Position numbers and translations under genes: made by a program. The notes beneath the pieces were generated by a model. The model was not told the DNA's origin, made no database searches, and saw nothing but the letters and a program-made list of their open reading frames with translations. 64,000 nucleotides of DNA. It comes from Bromus sterilis (lineage: Eukaryota; Streptophyta; Magnoliopsida; Poales; Poaceae). Below are positions 18,641-29,084 of the stretch, in pieces. Each line of letters begins with the position of its first letter. Position 1 is the first letter of the stretch. The stretch spans positions 190,587,016-190,651,015 of the forward strand of contig OX465597.1 in assembly GCA_950022295.1 (NCBI GenBank), in the 5' to 3' direction.

Positions 18641-19622
18641 ACCGGTGGTCGCCTGGTGGGTCTCCACCTTCACCGCGTCGCCTTCGGATTCCTCCTCTCC
18701 GGAAATATCGTCGCCGTGATGCGGCATCCTTGGCTTGCCCTTATTCTGCTAGCCGCCTCGGCCCCCGCATTGGGAGCCTCCGCCCCGCTGACCCTCCTTT
18801 CGGCGTCCTTCTTGGAATAGAAAGCCGCCATGTCTTCTTGGAGCTAGATGACGGAGCGACACACGGACAGGTCGTGCTTGTTGGTCTTGCGTATCTTGCA
18901 GTATAGCGATGGGGTGGTGTCCGCGGCGGCAACCACGGTGTCGATGGAGGGTGCTTGCAGAGCGGCCCCGTTCCCTCCGTGGTGAACACGGCTTGGTGTA
19001 CGCGTTTACGGGCCCCGGGCTCTTCGGAAGGATGGTTCCTTCCGGAAGGAGCTTGAGTCGCAGGGTGTCTTCGACATCTCGATTAATAGGCACGACCGCC
19101 TCTTCGACGCGGGCGACCCTTTCGGCGAGCTCGAACAGGGCGGTGATAGTCTTGATTGACCGGGTACTCATCTTCTCCAGCATGCGCGGGTTCTTGACGT
19201 TGGCATGAAAGGTGGCGATGATTGCGGCCTCATGCACGTCGGGGATGGAATGTTGCATCTGGGTGAATCTTTGGACAAACTTTCGGAGAGGTTCACCGTC
19301 CTTCTGCACTAGTGGGCGTAAGTCACTAACGTTTACGAAGGTTGGACCCCTCCGGTAAACGCGCCGACAAACTTTTCACAGAGTTCCGCCCACAAGCTGA
19401 TGGAGTTGGCCGGGAGATGCATCATCCACCGGCGAACATTGTCCTTAAGCTTCATTGGGAAGTAGTTGTCCTTCTCTTTGTCTCCTCCCCCCGCGATCTC
19501 CACAACAATGTTGTACATACGAATGAACTCATCGGGGTCTGTCTTTTCGTCATATGTAAGTGGGCCATCTATCTCGAATTTGTTGGGCCACTGGAGGTGC
19601 GAAGATCTTGGGTGAAGGCTAC
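18640..19622 (-). pseudogene. Element D gag remnant (copy 2)
   Basis: Minus-strand fragments: DGPLTYDEKTDPDEF, NVRRWMMHLPAN, LWAELCEKFVGAFTGG, KFVQRFTQMQHSIPDV, FHANVKNPRMLEK, then the basic C-terminal part. About 85-90% similar to copy 1 by eye. The frame is broken in at least two places. Cut at 19622 by LTR alpha. Confidence 0.7.
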
Positions 19623-20301
19623 TGATAGAGGCGAAGGTGTCCCGATGTTTCGATGAGATGGTGGAGATCGATTTTGGTGGAGATGACTTTCACGACCCGA
19701 CTACGAACGTGCGAAGACGTTGCGCCTTAGCGATCGCTAAACCAACTCCGAGAGGTTATTGATCCTGCGGATGCACGATCAACCTGACCACGAAGGTCTA
19801 ATTTCTGCAAGCAATCGAAAGAACAAGCAAGAACTAAGAATTGCAATATGGATATTGCGAATATAAGATGAATGATTGACGAAAGTTGGGGTTCCAATGC
19901 GGTCTTGGCCTGGTCGGTTGACACAAACGAAGAACTCGAAGTTGCTTCTATGGCTAACTTAAATCTAATTAAAACCCAAGTCTAAACGATGCCCTAAGGG
20001 ATGTATATATGGGGGAACAGAGGGGATTTTCGTGACCCCTTGGAGGTGGGGTCCGAAAACAACCCTAACTCGGTTTCCCCACACATACTGACTCTAAAAA
20101 CAACCTATAAAGTAGTATTTCGAAATTACATGGGCCCAGCCCAATATAAAGGTGAGAAGCACCTATAATTTCCCTTGGACGAAAATAATGAAGTGACATC
20201 TCATGTATTTCGTCCAAGCCTTCATGCACGCCTTATGGTGGCTTCAAAGTGCGAAAATCAGCACTGGAAACTCCATTGTCCTTTCCCGCGCGCACACCTT
20301 C
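19623..20301 (-). repeat. LTR alpha: family A LTR, interrupted by LTR beta
   Basis: Starts TGATAGAGG after GCTAC in element D gag. It covers the sense-3' three-quarters of a family A LTR and stops at CACCTTC, where LTR beta begins. The rest should lie beyond the window on the far side of beta and the CACTA element. Whether it is solo or the 3' LTR of a full element cannot be told. Confidence 0.85.
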
Positions 20302-21095
20302 TGATAGAGGCGAAGGTGTCCGGATGTTTCGATGAGATGATGGAGATTGATTGTGGTGGAGACGACTTTCACGACCCGACTACGAACGTGCGAAGACGTT
20401 GCGCCTTAGCGATCGCTAAACCAACTCCGAGAGGTTATTGATCCCGCGGATGCACGATCAACCTGGCCACGAAGGTCTAATTCCTGCAAGCAATCGAAAG
20501 AACAAGCAAGAACTAAGAATTGCAATCTGGATATTGCGAATATAAGATGAATGATTGACGAAAGTTGGGGTTCCAATGCGGTCTTGGCCTGGTCGGACGA
20601 CACAAACGAAGAACTCGAAGTTGCTGCTATGGCTAACTTAAATCTAATTAAAACCCAAGTCTAAACGATGCCCTAAGGGCTGTATATATGGGGGAACAGA
20701 GGGGATTTTTGTGACCCCTTGGAGGTGGGGTCCAAAAACAACCCTAACTCGGTTTCCCCACACATACGGACTCTAAAAACAGCCTATAATGTGGTATTTC
20801 AAATTACATGGGCCCAGCCCAATATTAAGGTGATGCAGCACCTATAATTCCCCTTGGACGAAAATAATGAAGGGGAATCTCGTGTATTTCGTCCAAGCCT
20901 TCATGCACTCCTTATGGTGGCTTCAAAGTGCGAAAATCACCACTGGAAGCTCCATTGTCCTTTCCCGTGCGCGCACCTTCTTCTCCATGCTTGATCCCAC
21001 TCCAATGACTATCCTTCTTGTCCATGCTAGGTCCTTCATTCATAAGAAAAACAAAAGTATCTAATTTAGGTAGCATCATATGTTCATGAACATTA
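20302..21095 (-). repeat. LTR beta: family A LTR inserted in alpha, interrupted by the CACTA element
   Basis: Begins TGATAGAGG at 20302; left-flank 5 bp are CCTTC. It stays collinear with a family A LTR up to TGTTCATGAACATTA, where the CACTA transposon starts. The remaining sense-5' part of the LTR is expected beyond the window. Confidence 0.85.
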
Positions 21096-21111
21096 CACTA
21101 CTGGAATCAGG
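21096..21111 (+). repeat. CACTA left terminal inverted repeat
   Basis: CACTACTGGAATCAGG begins with the diagnostic CACTA and interrupts a family A LTR. The transposase would cut at this end; its exact length cannot be set without the right end. Confidence 0.8.
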
Positions 21112-21174
21112 TTCTTTACCATCTGTTTGCTCTTTGCCGACTGCTTTTCATCGGGGCGGATGGCAAAGAGATAA
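21112..21174 (+). repeat. CACTA sub-terminal region, left part
   Basis: Contains CTTTGCCGACTG (about 21131) and GGCAAAGAG (about 21162) in opposite orientation, the kind of short sub-terminal repeats bound by the CACTA accessory protein in En/Spm. Ends with GATAA (21170-21174), the left TSD of E2. Confidence 0.7.
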
Positions 21175-21535
21175 TGATAGAGGCGAAGGTGTCCCGATGT
21201 TTCGATGAGATGGTGGAGATCGATTATGGTGGAGTAGACTTTCACGACCCGACTACGAACGTGCGAAGACGTTGCGCCTTAGCGATCGCTAAACCAACTC
21301 CGAGAGGTTATTGATCCCGCGGATGCACGATCAACCTGACCACGAAGGTCTAATTCCTGCAAGCAATCGAAGAACAAGCAAGAACTAAGAATTGCAATCT
21401 GGATATTGCGAATATAAGATGAAAGATTACGAAAGTACCTGATAATTTAGTTGACGTGCACGAGCTCTAGTAACTGGTCCAATATGTGTAGTTGGTGAGG
21501 ATATGGGTGTAACATTAGTAGGGATGTCCTCATCA
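21175..21535 (-). repeat. E2 3' LTR, internally deleted (361 bp)
   Basis: Joined at ACTTTCG (sense), a 7-bp sequence present at both ends of the missing ~555 bp, which suggests deletion by short-repeat recombination. The TATA region and most of U3 are lost. Confidence 0.88.
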
Positions 21536-24500
21536 TCCTCCCCTTCTTGAATTGAAGTCGTCCTCGACGGAAGCTCATCATCTTCTCCCAAATAAGGCTT
21601 CAAATCTGCAATATTAAATGTGGGACTAACCCCAAAGGCTGCAGGTAGCTCAAGTTTATATGCATTATCATTAATTTTCTGCAAAACCTTAAAGGGACCA
21701 TCAGCTCGAGGCATTAACTTAGACTTGCGCAAATCTGGAAACCTATCTTTACGTAGATGTAACCAAACAAGATCTCCGGGTTCAAACACAACATGCTTTC
21801 GACCCCTATCACCAGCAAGCTTGTATCTAGCATTCATGCGCTCAATGTTTTCTTTAGTTAACTCATGCAGTTTTAATATCAATTCAGCACGTTGCTTAGC
21901 ATCAAAATTAACCTTCTCCGAAGATGGAAGAGGTAGCAAATCAATAGGTGCACGAGGTAGAAAACCATAAACAATCTCAAAAGGGCACATTTTAGTGGTA
22001 GAATGCAATGAACGATTATAAGCAAATTCAATATGAGGTAAACATTCTTCCCACAGTTTCAAGTTACTCTTTAAAACAGCCCTAAGCATAGTAGACAAAG
22101 TCCTATTGACTACTTCAGTTTGTCCATCAGTTTGGGGATGACATGTAGTACTAAAAAGTAGTTTAGTCCCCAACTTAGCCCATAAGCATCTCCAAAAATG
22201 GCTAAGAAACTTAGTATCACGATCCGAGACAATAGTATTGGGCACACCATGTAAGCGAATAATCTCACGAAAGAATAAATCAGCAACATTAGCAGCATCA
22301 TCGCTTTTATGACATGGTATAAAATGTGCCATCTTAGAAAATCTATCCACGACAACAAATATGCTATCCCTCCCATTCTTTGTTCGAGGCAAGCCTAAAA
22401 CAAAGTCCATGGATATGTCCTCCCACGGAACACTAGGTACAGGTAAAGGCATGTATAAACCATGAGGATTGAGTCGTGACTTAGCTTTTTGACATGTAGT
22501 GCAGCGAGCAACAAAACGCTCAACATCCCGTCTCATCTTTGGCCAAAAGAAATGTGTAGCAAGTACGTCCTCCGTCTTCTTCACGCCAAAGTGTCCCATT
22601 AATCCTCCTCCATGCGCCTCCTGCAACAACAAAAGACGAATAGAGCTAGCTGGAATGCATAGCTTGTTAGAACGGAACACAAATCCATCATTAAGTACAA
22701 ACTTGTTCCATGTTCTACCCTCTCTACAATTCTGCAATACATCTTTAAATTCCGCATCATTTACGTATTGATCTTTGATTGTCTCTAAACCGAAAATCTT
22801 GAAGTCAAGTTGTGAAAGCATAGTATAACGACGAGACAAAGCATCAGCAATAATATTATCTTTCCCCTTCTTGTGTTTAATGACATAAGGGAAAGTCTCA
22901 ATAAATTCAACCCACTTAGCATGTCTACGATTAAGTTTTGCTTGACTTCTTATGTGTTTCAAAGATTCATGATCAGAATGTATAACAAATTCTTTGGGCC
23001 ATAAATAATGTTGCCAAGTTTCTAATGTCCGAACAAGAGCATATAATTCCTTATCATAAGTAGAATAGTTCAGACTAGGCCCACTCAATTTTTCAGAAAA
23101 GTAAGCAACAGGTTTAGCATCTTGTAATAACACACCTCCCAAACCAATCCCACTAGCATCGCATTCAAGCTCAAAAGTCTTATTAAAATCAGGAAGTTGG
23201 AGCAAAGGAGCATGTGTTAACTTATCTTTCAATACGGTGAAGGCTTCTTCCTGTGCGGTACCCCAAGTAAAAGGCACATCCTTGCGTGTAAGCTCATTGA
23301 GAGGTGCAGCAATGGTGCTGAAATCTCTCACAAAACGCCTATAGAATCCAGCGAGGCCAAGAAAACTCCTCACTTGTGTGACCGTTTTGGGCTGCGGCCA
23401 ACTCTCAATCGCCTCGATCTTGGCTTTATCAACTTCAATTCCCTGCGGAGTAACAACATAGCCAAGAAACGATACTCGGTCGGTGCAAAAGGTGCACTTC
23501 CCAAGGTTACCAAACAAACGTGCATTACGTAGAGCAATAAAAACAGCACGTAAATGATCCAAATGTTCCTCCAAAGATTTGCTATAAATCAGTATATCAT
23601 CAAAATAGACTACCACAAATCGTCCAATGAAAGCACGTAAAACCTCGTTCATTAATCTCATGAAAGTGCTAGGTGCATTAGTTAACCCAAAAGGCATGAC
23701 TAACCACTCATATAATCCAAACTTAGTTTTAAATGCCGTTTTCCATTCATCTCCTAATTTCATGCGAATTTGATGGTATCCACTACGCAAATCAACTTTG
23801 GAAAACATGGTAGAGCCACTTAATTCATCAAGCATATCATCTAACCTAGGAATAGGATGACGATAACGAATAGTAATATTATTAATGGCTCGACAATCAA
23901 CACACATACGCCATGTTCCATCCTTTTTAGGCACTAATATAACAGGAACAGCACAAGGACTAAGGGATTCACGTATGTAACCTTTGTCGAGTAGCTCTTG
24001 TACTTGACGCTGAATCTCCTTTGTCTCCTCCGGATTGGTACGGTATGGCGCACGGTTGGGCAGTGAAGCACCGGGAATTAAGTCAATCTGATGCTCAATC
24101 CCTCGAATAGGTGGTAATCCCGGTGGTACGTCTTGTGGAAAGACGTCAATAAACTCCTGCAAAAGGTCAGTGACAACAGGAGGCAAAGAAGGAGGCAATT
24201 CCTCAAATGAAAACAAAGCTTCTTTGCACACAAAAGCATAGCACACATATTGACTAACATCCAAATCTGAAATATCAACTTTAGTAGCAAGCAAAGTTGG
24301 ACTAGTCAATTTAATTTCATTAGACACAGCAGAAGAAGATTTGCTATTAGTCTTATGTTGTTGCTCAAATTCTTTGGCTGCTATCTCATTTTCACTCTTA
24401 TTTTTCTCCTGTTTAGCTTTACTAGCTCTAGCAAGATCATCTTTCACAATTTGTTCAGGAGACATAGGAAGTAAAGCAATATTTTTATCCTGATGAACCA

Positions 24501-26316
24501 GAGTAAACTGATTTGTCCTACCATGGTGTACAACATTCCTATCAAATTGCCATGGTCTACCAAGTAAAAGAGAGCATGCTTGCATGGGTACCACATCACA
24601 ATCAACATAATCAGCATATGCAGCAATGCTAAAGTGCACACGAACAGAACGCGTTACCTTAATCTTACCACTATTGTTAAACCACTGAATATAGTACGGA
24701 TGGGGGTGTGGTCTTGTGGTGAGAGATAGCTTCTCCACCAACTCCATGCTAGCCAAGTTGTTGCAACTCCCTCCGTCAATGATGATGCGAACCGAACGTT
24801 CTTTCACCACTCCCTTTGTGTGGAACAAATTATGCCTCTGGTTTTGCTCAGCCTTCGTTACCTGCACACTTAACACACGTTGAGCAACCAAACTAGCATA
24901 TTTATCTGCATCATCAGGAGCCATATACTCCATATCATGAGCATCATCATGGGCACCCTGTTCCTCATGAGCAATGAGAACTAAAGTCTCCTCATCATAG
25001 TCACTCGCTGACTCATACCCACCATCCGCCGTAATAATCATCACACGCTTGGAGGGACAGTCTTTTGCGAAGTGACCTCCACCTTGGCACCTGCGACATT
25101 TAATATCACGATCTCGTGTTTGCCCTGTGGAAGCCATGGATGAAGAAGAACTCGCCGCTGGACCACTCTGTGCACCCTTGAATGGTGGCGCTGACTGTTT
25201 TGGTGGCTCCCTGTAAGAATGAGCGGCTGAAGTAGAGGGTGGAGCAGCAGGACGTGTGGATGTAGAAGGTCCACGCGATGTCCATGATGTATTTCGTCCT
25301 GCAGAAAAGTTAGGTCTCGTAGCGGCCTGTCGATCCTGCACTTCACGTTCAGCTTTACAAGCAAGATGAAACAAACGAGTAATAGTAGCATAGTCCTTGT
25401 ATTCTAGAATAGTTTGTATCTCCCTGTTTAAGCCACCTATAAAACGTGCAAACATAGCTTCATTATCCTCTACTAGGCCACATCTAATCAATCCAGTTTG
25501 TAATTCTTGATAATATTCCTCTACAGAATTTTTTCCTTGTCTCAAACGCTGTAATTTTTGTAGCAATTCACGTTGATAATAAGGAGGAACCCAGCGAGTA
25601 CGCATAGCATCTTTTAAAGCAGCCCAAGTAGCTGGTATATTATTAGCATGCAATCTACAATGTTCAGACCACCAAATAGATGCAAAACCCGTGAATTCAC
25701 AAACAGCAGCAGTAACACGTCTATTCTCAGGATATTGTAAACATGTAAAGCGTTGTTCAGTTTCTAACTCCCAAGTAAGATAAGCATCAGGAATATATCT
25801 ACCCTCAAACGGCTTAAGATTCAATTTAAGTTTAGGCACATGTTCATCATCGCGTACCTGAGGGGGTGGTTGGTGTCGACCGTGGCGAATGTTGGGACGT
25901 GGACGTCCAGCTGGCTGTTCATAGGCCGCTTCTTGTTCCACCTCCTCCTCGTAATCACCCTCGTAGTTGTCGTCCTGGCCGACGTCAGAGGCAGCAGCAG
26001 CAGTAACTGCAGCAGCAGCAGGAGCACCAGCAGCTTGTCCGCCCGGAAACAGACTACGTCGTGCACGTCGTGGTGGCGGTGGCTGTGCTGGAGCGGCCGC
26101 AGGCTGTAGAGGTAAGCGTGCGAGCAACTCAGTAAACTTGGCGTCGAGCTTGGTGTCGATCATCTTCTCCACACCATCAATCGCCTCTGTAAATCTGTTC
26201 TCGATGTCATTCACCTGTTCAGACATCATTTGTGCAAATTTATCATGTAATGCTTTGTTTGTCATATTCTCCCAAGCAGGTGCATCCCGCGCCACTTCAT
26301 CATGGGATCCTGGCAT
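21427..26316 (-). CDS. gag-pol: E2 Gag-PR-RT-RNaseH-IN polyprotein, C-terminally truncated
   Basis: A 1,629-aa frame from ATG 26316. Zinc knuckle, DGGS protease, YFDD reverse transcriptase, RNase H and HHCC/D,D(35)E integrase motifs are all present and nearly identical to E1; noted differences are few (for example I/S in RRARR(I/S)LFPGG and E/Q in REI(E/Q)TILEYKD). The frame ends at QLNYQVLS followed by a stop created by the 3' LTR deletion junction, so about 66 residues of the E1 tail are missing, although the TRARA..LNYQVLS part is kept. Catalytic functions may remain. Confidence 0.9.
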   Translation of the reverse strand: MPGSHDEVARDAPAWENMTNKALHDKFAQMMSEQVNDIENRFTEAIDGVEKMIDTKLDAKFTELLARLPLQPAAAPAQPPPPRRARRSLFPGGQAAGAPAAAAVTAAAASDVGQDDNYEGDYEEEVEQEAAYEQPAGRPRPNIRHGRHQPPPQVRDDEHVPKLKLNLKPFEGRYIPDAYLTWELETEQRFTCLQYPENRRVTAAVCEFTGFASIWWSEHCRLHANNIPATWAALKDAMRTRWVPPYYQRELLQKLQRLRQGKNSVEEYYQELQTGLIRCGLVEDNEAMFARFIGGLNREIQTILEYKDYATITRLFHLACKAEREVQDRQAATRPNFSAGRNTSWTSRGPSTSTRPAAPPSTSAAHSYREPPKQSAPPFKGAQSGPAASSSSSMASTGQTRDRDIKCRRCQGGGHFAKDCPSKRVMIITADGGYESASDYDEETLVLIAHEEQGAHDDAHDMEYMAPDDADKYASLVAQRVLSVQVTKAEQNQRHNLFHTKGVVKERSVRIIIDGGSCNNLASMELVEKLSLTTRPHPHPYYIQWFNNSGKIKVTRSVRVHFSIAAYADYVDCDVVPMQACSLLLGRPWQFDRNVVHHGRTNQFTLVHQDKNIALLPMSPEQIVKDDLARASKAKQEKNKSENEIAAKEFEQQHKTNSKSSSAVSNEIKLTSPTLLATKVDISDLDVSQYVCYAFVCKEALFSFEELPPSLPPVVTDLLQEFIDVFPQDVPPGLPPIRGIEHQIDLIPGASLPNRAPYRTNPEETKEIQRQVQELLDKGYIRESLSPCAVPVILVPKKDGTWRMCVDCRAINNITIRYRHPIPRLDDMLDELSGSTMFSKVDLRSGYHQIRMKLGDEWKTAFKTKFGLYEWLVMPFGLTNAPSTFMRLMNEVLRAFIGRFVVVYFDDILIYSKSLEEHLDHLRAVFIALRNARLFGNLGKCTFCTDRVSFLGYVVTPQGIEVDKAKIEAIESWPQPKTVTQVRSFLGLAGFYRRFVRDFSTIAAPLNELTRKDVPFTWGTAQEEAFTVLKDKLTHAPLLQLPDFNKTFELECDASGIGLGGVLLQDAKPVAYFSEKLSGPSLNYSTYDKELYALVRTLETWQHYLWPKEFVIHSDHESLKHIRSQAKLNRRHAKWVEFIETFPYVIKHKKGKDNIIADALSRRYTMLSQLDFKIFGLETIKDQYVNDAEFKDVLQNCREGRTWNKFVLNDGFVFRSNKLCIPASSIRLLLLQEAHGGGLMGHFGVKKTEDVLATHFFWPKMRRDVERFVARCTTCQKAKSRLNPHGLYMPLPVPSVPWEDISMDFVLGLPRTKNGRDSIFVVVDRFSKMAHFIPCHKSDDAANVADLFFREIIRLHGVPNTIVSDRDTKFLSHFWRCLWAKLGTKLLFSTTCHPQTDGQTEVVNRTLSTMLRAVLKSNLKLWEECLPHIEFAYNRSLHSTTKMCPFEIVYGFLPRAPIDLLPLPSSEKVNFDAKQRAELILKLHELTKENIERMNARYKLAGDRGRKHVVFEPGDLVWLHLRKDRFPDLRKSKLMPRADGPFKVLQKINDNAYKLELPAAFGVSPTFNIADLKPYLGEDDELPSRTTSIQEGEDDEDIPTNVTPISSPTTHIGPVTRARARQLNYQVLS

Positions 26317-26938
26317 GGTTAGCAGAAATAGAAAACACACAGGAATATGATCCTACTTCTACTAATGGGATGGATGTGGGGTGGTGGAAAGCACAAATCC
26401 GTCAAGCTTTTCTTACGTTCTTACCGATTCTTACCTAGCAGCAGGTGGTGATGTGCAACCAACGGGTCAAAACTCTCAGAGATGTGGTAGAGCGATGGCC
26501 AGGAGGTGTCAACCGCACGAAGTAGAATATATGTGGAGCTGTAGGTAGGTTTGACAAATATGGTAGCAAAAAGCTCAACAGTAATCAAAACAGAGATGCA
26601 AAGCTGAATAAACACTCAACGTCGGTACTGTGCTGATCCTAGGCTAGACCGTACTAGAGACGCGAGCCTAAAACACCAACGAAAGCACGGCGCGGCACGT
26701 AATCAACTGAGAAGCACACTCTGAATTTTTTTTCTCTTTTTTTTTTTTTGTTTTTTTTTTTTTTTTTTGCTTTTTTTTTTTTTTTTTTTTTTTTTGCGAT
26801 GCGGGACTGCGGTGGCTGAAAAAGTGCGAAAAAATCACTATGGTGGCGAACGTCTCAAAATGAGTTTCTGGACCTAAGGAACGTATGGGCACGAAATTTT
26901 TTCACCCCTGAAATTTTTGGCCTAAAAATTTTTGGCAC

Positions 26939-26982
<44 letters not shown>

Positions 26983-27456
26983 GAAATCACCCCCCTTCTC
27001 TGGACGGAAAAAGTTTGGTGAAATCCGACTCTAACAACTCAAAACTAATCTGGCTACAGAGCGATCAGGATCCTTACTGATGGTGGAACTCAACTCGGAC
27101 TCGTGAGACGTGGTGGTGTATATGGACTCTGCTTGGCGGAACGTGGTGGTGTATCTGGACTTGGATTGGCGGAACGTGGTAGGATGACTACTGTGCGGCG
27201 GCGACGTGGCAAACTGTGATCAGAACTCGAAACTCTAAGGGAACTAGACGCTAAGATCAGCAACTTGACACAACGATGCAACCGTAAATTCAACAAAGCA
27301 AGCTACTGTAAAGAAAACTGGATAAGGGCTCGGACTGTTTTGGAACGTGATGATCTAACCCTAATTTTTTTTTTGGCTTTTTCGTGGACTGTAGGTATGA
27401 AGAACAGAACCAATCTAGACTATGAAAACTGGTAAATCTCACCGAGCAACCTGGAA
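26317..27456 (-). other. E2 leader with two long T-runs (A-rich in sense)
   Basis: Like the E1 leader but with an extra T-run at 26941-26980 and the adjoining block also found in E6 (about 27000-27130). Contains a short repeat of the GGACTTGGATTGGCGGAACGTGG type near 27105-27180. Non-coding. Confidence 0.72.
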
Positions 27457-27467
27457 ATCTGATACCA
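27457..27467 (-). promoter_or_regulatory. E2 primer-binding site
   Basis: TGGTATCAGAT in sense, two bases from the 5' LTR end. Confidence 0.85.
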
Positions 27468-27469
27468 CT

Positions 27470-28063
27470 TGATAGAGGCGAAGGTGTCCCGATGTTTCGA
27501 TGAGATGGTGGAGATCGATTATGGTGGAGTAGACTTTCACGACCCGACTACGAACGTGCGAAGACGTTGCGCCTTAGCGATCGCTAAACCAACTCCGAGA
27601 GGTTATTGATCCCGCGGATGCACGATCAACCTGACCACGAAGGTCTAATTCCTGCAAGCAATCGAAGAACAAGCAAGAACTAAGAATTGCAATCTGGATA
27701 TTGCGAATATAAGATGAAAGATTAACAGAAGTATGGTCCAAGCCTTCATGCATGCCTTATGGTGGCTTCAAAGTGCGAAAATCCCCACTGGAAGCTCCAT
27801 TGTTCTTCCCCGCGCGCGCACCTTCTTCTCCATGCTTGATCCCGCTCCAATGACCGTCCTTCTTGTCCATGCTAGGTCCTTCATTCATAAGCAAAACAAA
27901 AGTATCTAATTTAGGCAGCATCATATGTTCATGAACATTAGAAGGATTCGCAAGAAACGAAAGTACCTGATAATTTAGTTGACGTGCACGAGCTCTAGTA
28001 ACTGGTCCAATATGTGTAGTTGGTGAGGATATGGGTGTAACATTAGTAGGGATGTCCTCATCA
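27470..28063 (-). repeat. E2 5' LTR, internally deleted and chimeric (594 bp)
   Basis: The part 27470-27733 matches the E1 type. The part 27736-28063 carries the E3/E4-type variants (CATGCATGCC, AATCCCCACTGG, CATTGTTCTTCCC). About 320 bp including the TATA region are missing between them, so this LTR probably lacks its core promoter. Followed by TSD GATAA. Confidence 0.85.
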
Positions 28064-28126
28064 GATAATTTGCCGTCCGCTGACCTAAACACGGACGGCA
28101 AATAATAAACTGTCGGTATTTTAATT

Positions 28127-28162
28127 CTTTGCCGCCCGCCTTTATAAAGGCGGGCGGCAAAG
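28127..28162. repeat. Perfect 36-bp palindrome in the CACTA sub-terminal region
   Basis: CTTTGCCGCCCGCCTTTA is followed immediately by its exact reverse complement (no spacer). It could extrude as a cruciform or fold as an RNA hairpin, and it contains two inverted copies of the CTTTGCCG motif. Confidence 0.9.
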
Positions 28163-28709
28163 AGAAGAATAGCGGACGGTAAACATTCCATCACGTACGC
28201 TAAGGTGCTTTGCCGTATGCTTTGGGTAGGAAGACGGTAAAGAAATCATACGCGGACGGCAAAGAGGCTAACCCCGTTAACCCCTAACGGGTTGTGCTAA
28301 AAAAAAACCTAACAGGCTCACCCTCTCTCTCCCTCACGTACGCAACTGTCCTCACCCCTTTCTCCCTCCACTCCACGAACGCTCCCCACGCCGCGCCGTC
28401 CAGCGCCGCCGCCCCCAGCGCCGCCGCCCCTGGCCGCCTGCCGCCCCTCGTCGCCAACCCCACCACCGCCCCTCCCCATCCCTTCCCCTCCCCCTCCCCT
28501 CCTCACGGCGGCCCAACAAGATCCGCCGCCGTCAAGAACCGCGGCGGCGACGAGCCCGGCCACCGCCCCAGCTGCTGCAGTCTCCTTCCCTCATCGGCGA
28601 GCCTCCATCTTCGCCGCGCTCCTGCTCTTCGTCCACGTCGCGCACGACTCCACCCCTGCACTATACGTGCTTTACAAAACTTGTAAATAAGCAGTACAAG
28701 AACAAAAGT

Positions 28710-29002
28710 AGCAATTTTTTCCCAGTAGCAATTTGCAATACATGGTTGCTACTCACGTGCTGGGCTGGTCACGTGGTGATGGCTGTACATTTTTTCAGCA
28801 AGCAATTTTTTCCCAGTAGCAATTTGCAGCGATTTTTGCTATACAGGAACATGTGCAGAGAGCATTTCTTGGGTATATGAAGCAACAAATATACATGAAT
28901 TATAGTTTTCCAGTTGCGTAAAAGATAGCTATTTCCAGCGATTTTGGCTATACAGGAACATATACATATACATAGAGCATTTCTTGGGTACATGGCGCAA
29001 CA
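28710..29002. repeat. Direct repeats in the CACTA internal segment
   Basis: A perfect 28-bp repeat occurs at 28710-28737 and 28801-28828. A second, imperfect repeat pair (GCGATTTT.GCTATACAGGAACAT ... AGAGCATTTCTTGGGTA) lies at 28829-28886 and 28938-29002. Confidence 0.8.
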
Positions 29003-29084
29003 ACAGTAGCAATCATGTATTTTTGTGAAAGATCTCAAATTTTCTTCATTGGCACTCCCGCACTAGAGGATCTTCCGCAAGTTT

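Larger units (their letters stand above)
21175..28063 (-). mobile_element. E2: family A CRM-like retrotransposon with two differently deleted LTRs
   Basis: Minus-strand element of 6,889 bp with perfect TSD GATAA (21170-21174 and 28064-28068). The internal region is almost identical to E1. Both LTRs are shortened, but not in the same way: 361 bp for the 3' LTR and 594 bp for the 5' LTR, against 916 bp in E1. The 3' LTR deletion also truncates the polyprotein. PBS and polypurine tract are intact. Confidence 0.9.
28069..29084 (+). other. CACTA internal segment: sub-terminal repeats, GC-rich island and direct repeats
   Basis: CACTA-derived sequence between E2 and E3. 28069-28270 holds at least seven TTTGCCG or CGGCAAA-type motifs in both orientations. 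28316-28670 is a GC- and CpG-rich tract that could be promoter or 5' UTR sequence; an open frame (28294-28686) in it is low-complexity Pro/Ala and I do not accept it as a gene. 28710-29002 holds direct repeats. Confidence 0.65.

Noticed and set aside
28294..28686. 130-aa open frame in the GC-rich CACTA segment
   Set aside because: Low-complexity Pro/Ala/Ser/Arg composition with open frames on both strands, as expected for GC-rich DNA; no start context or domain.
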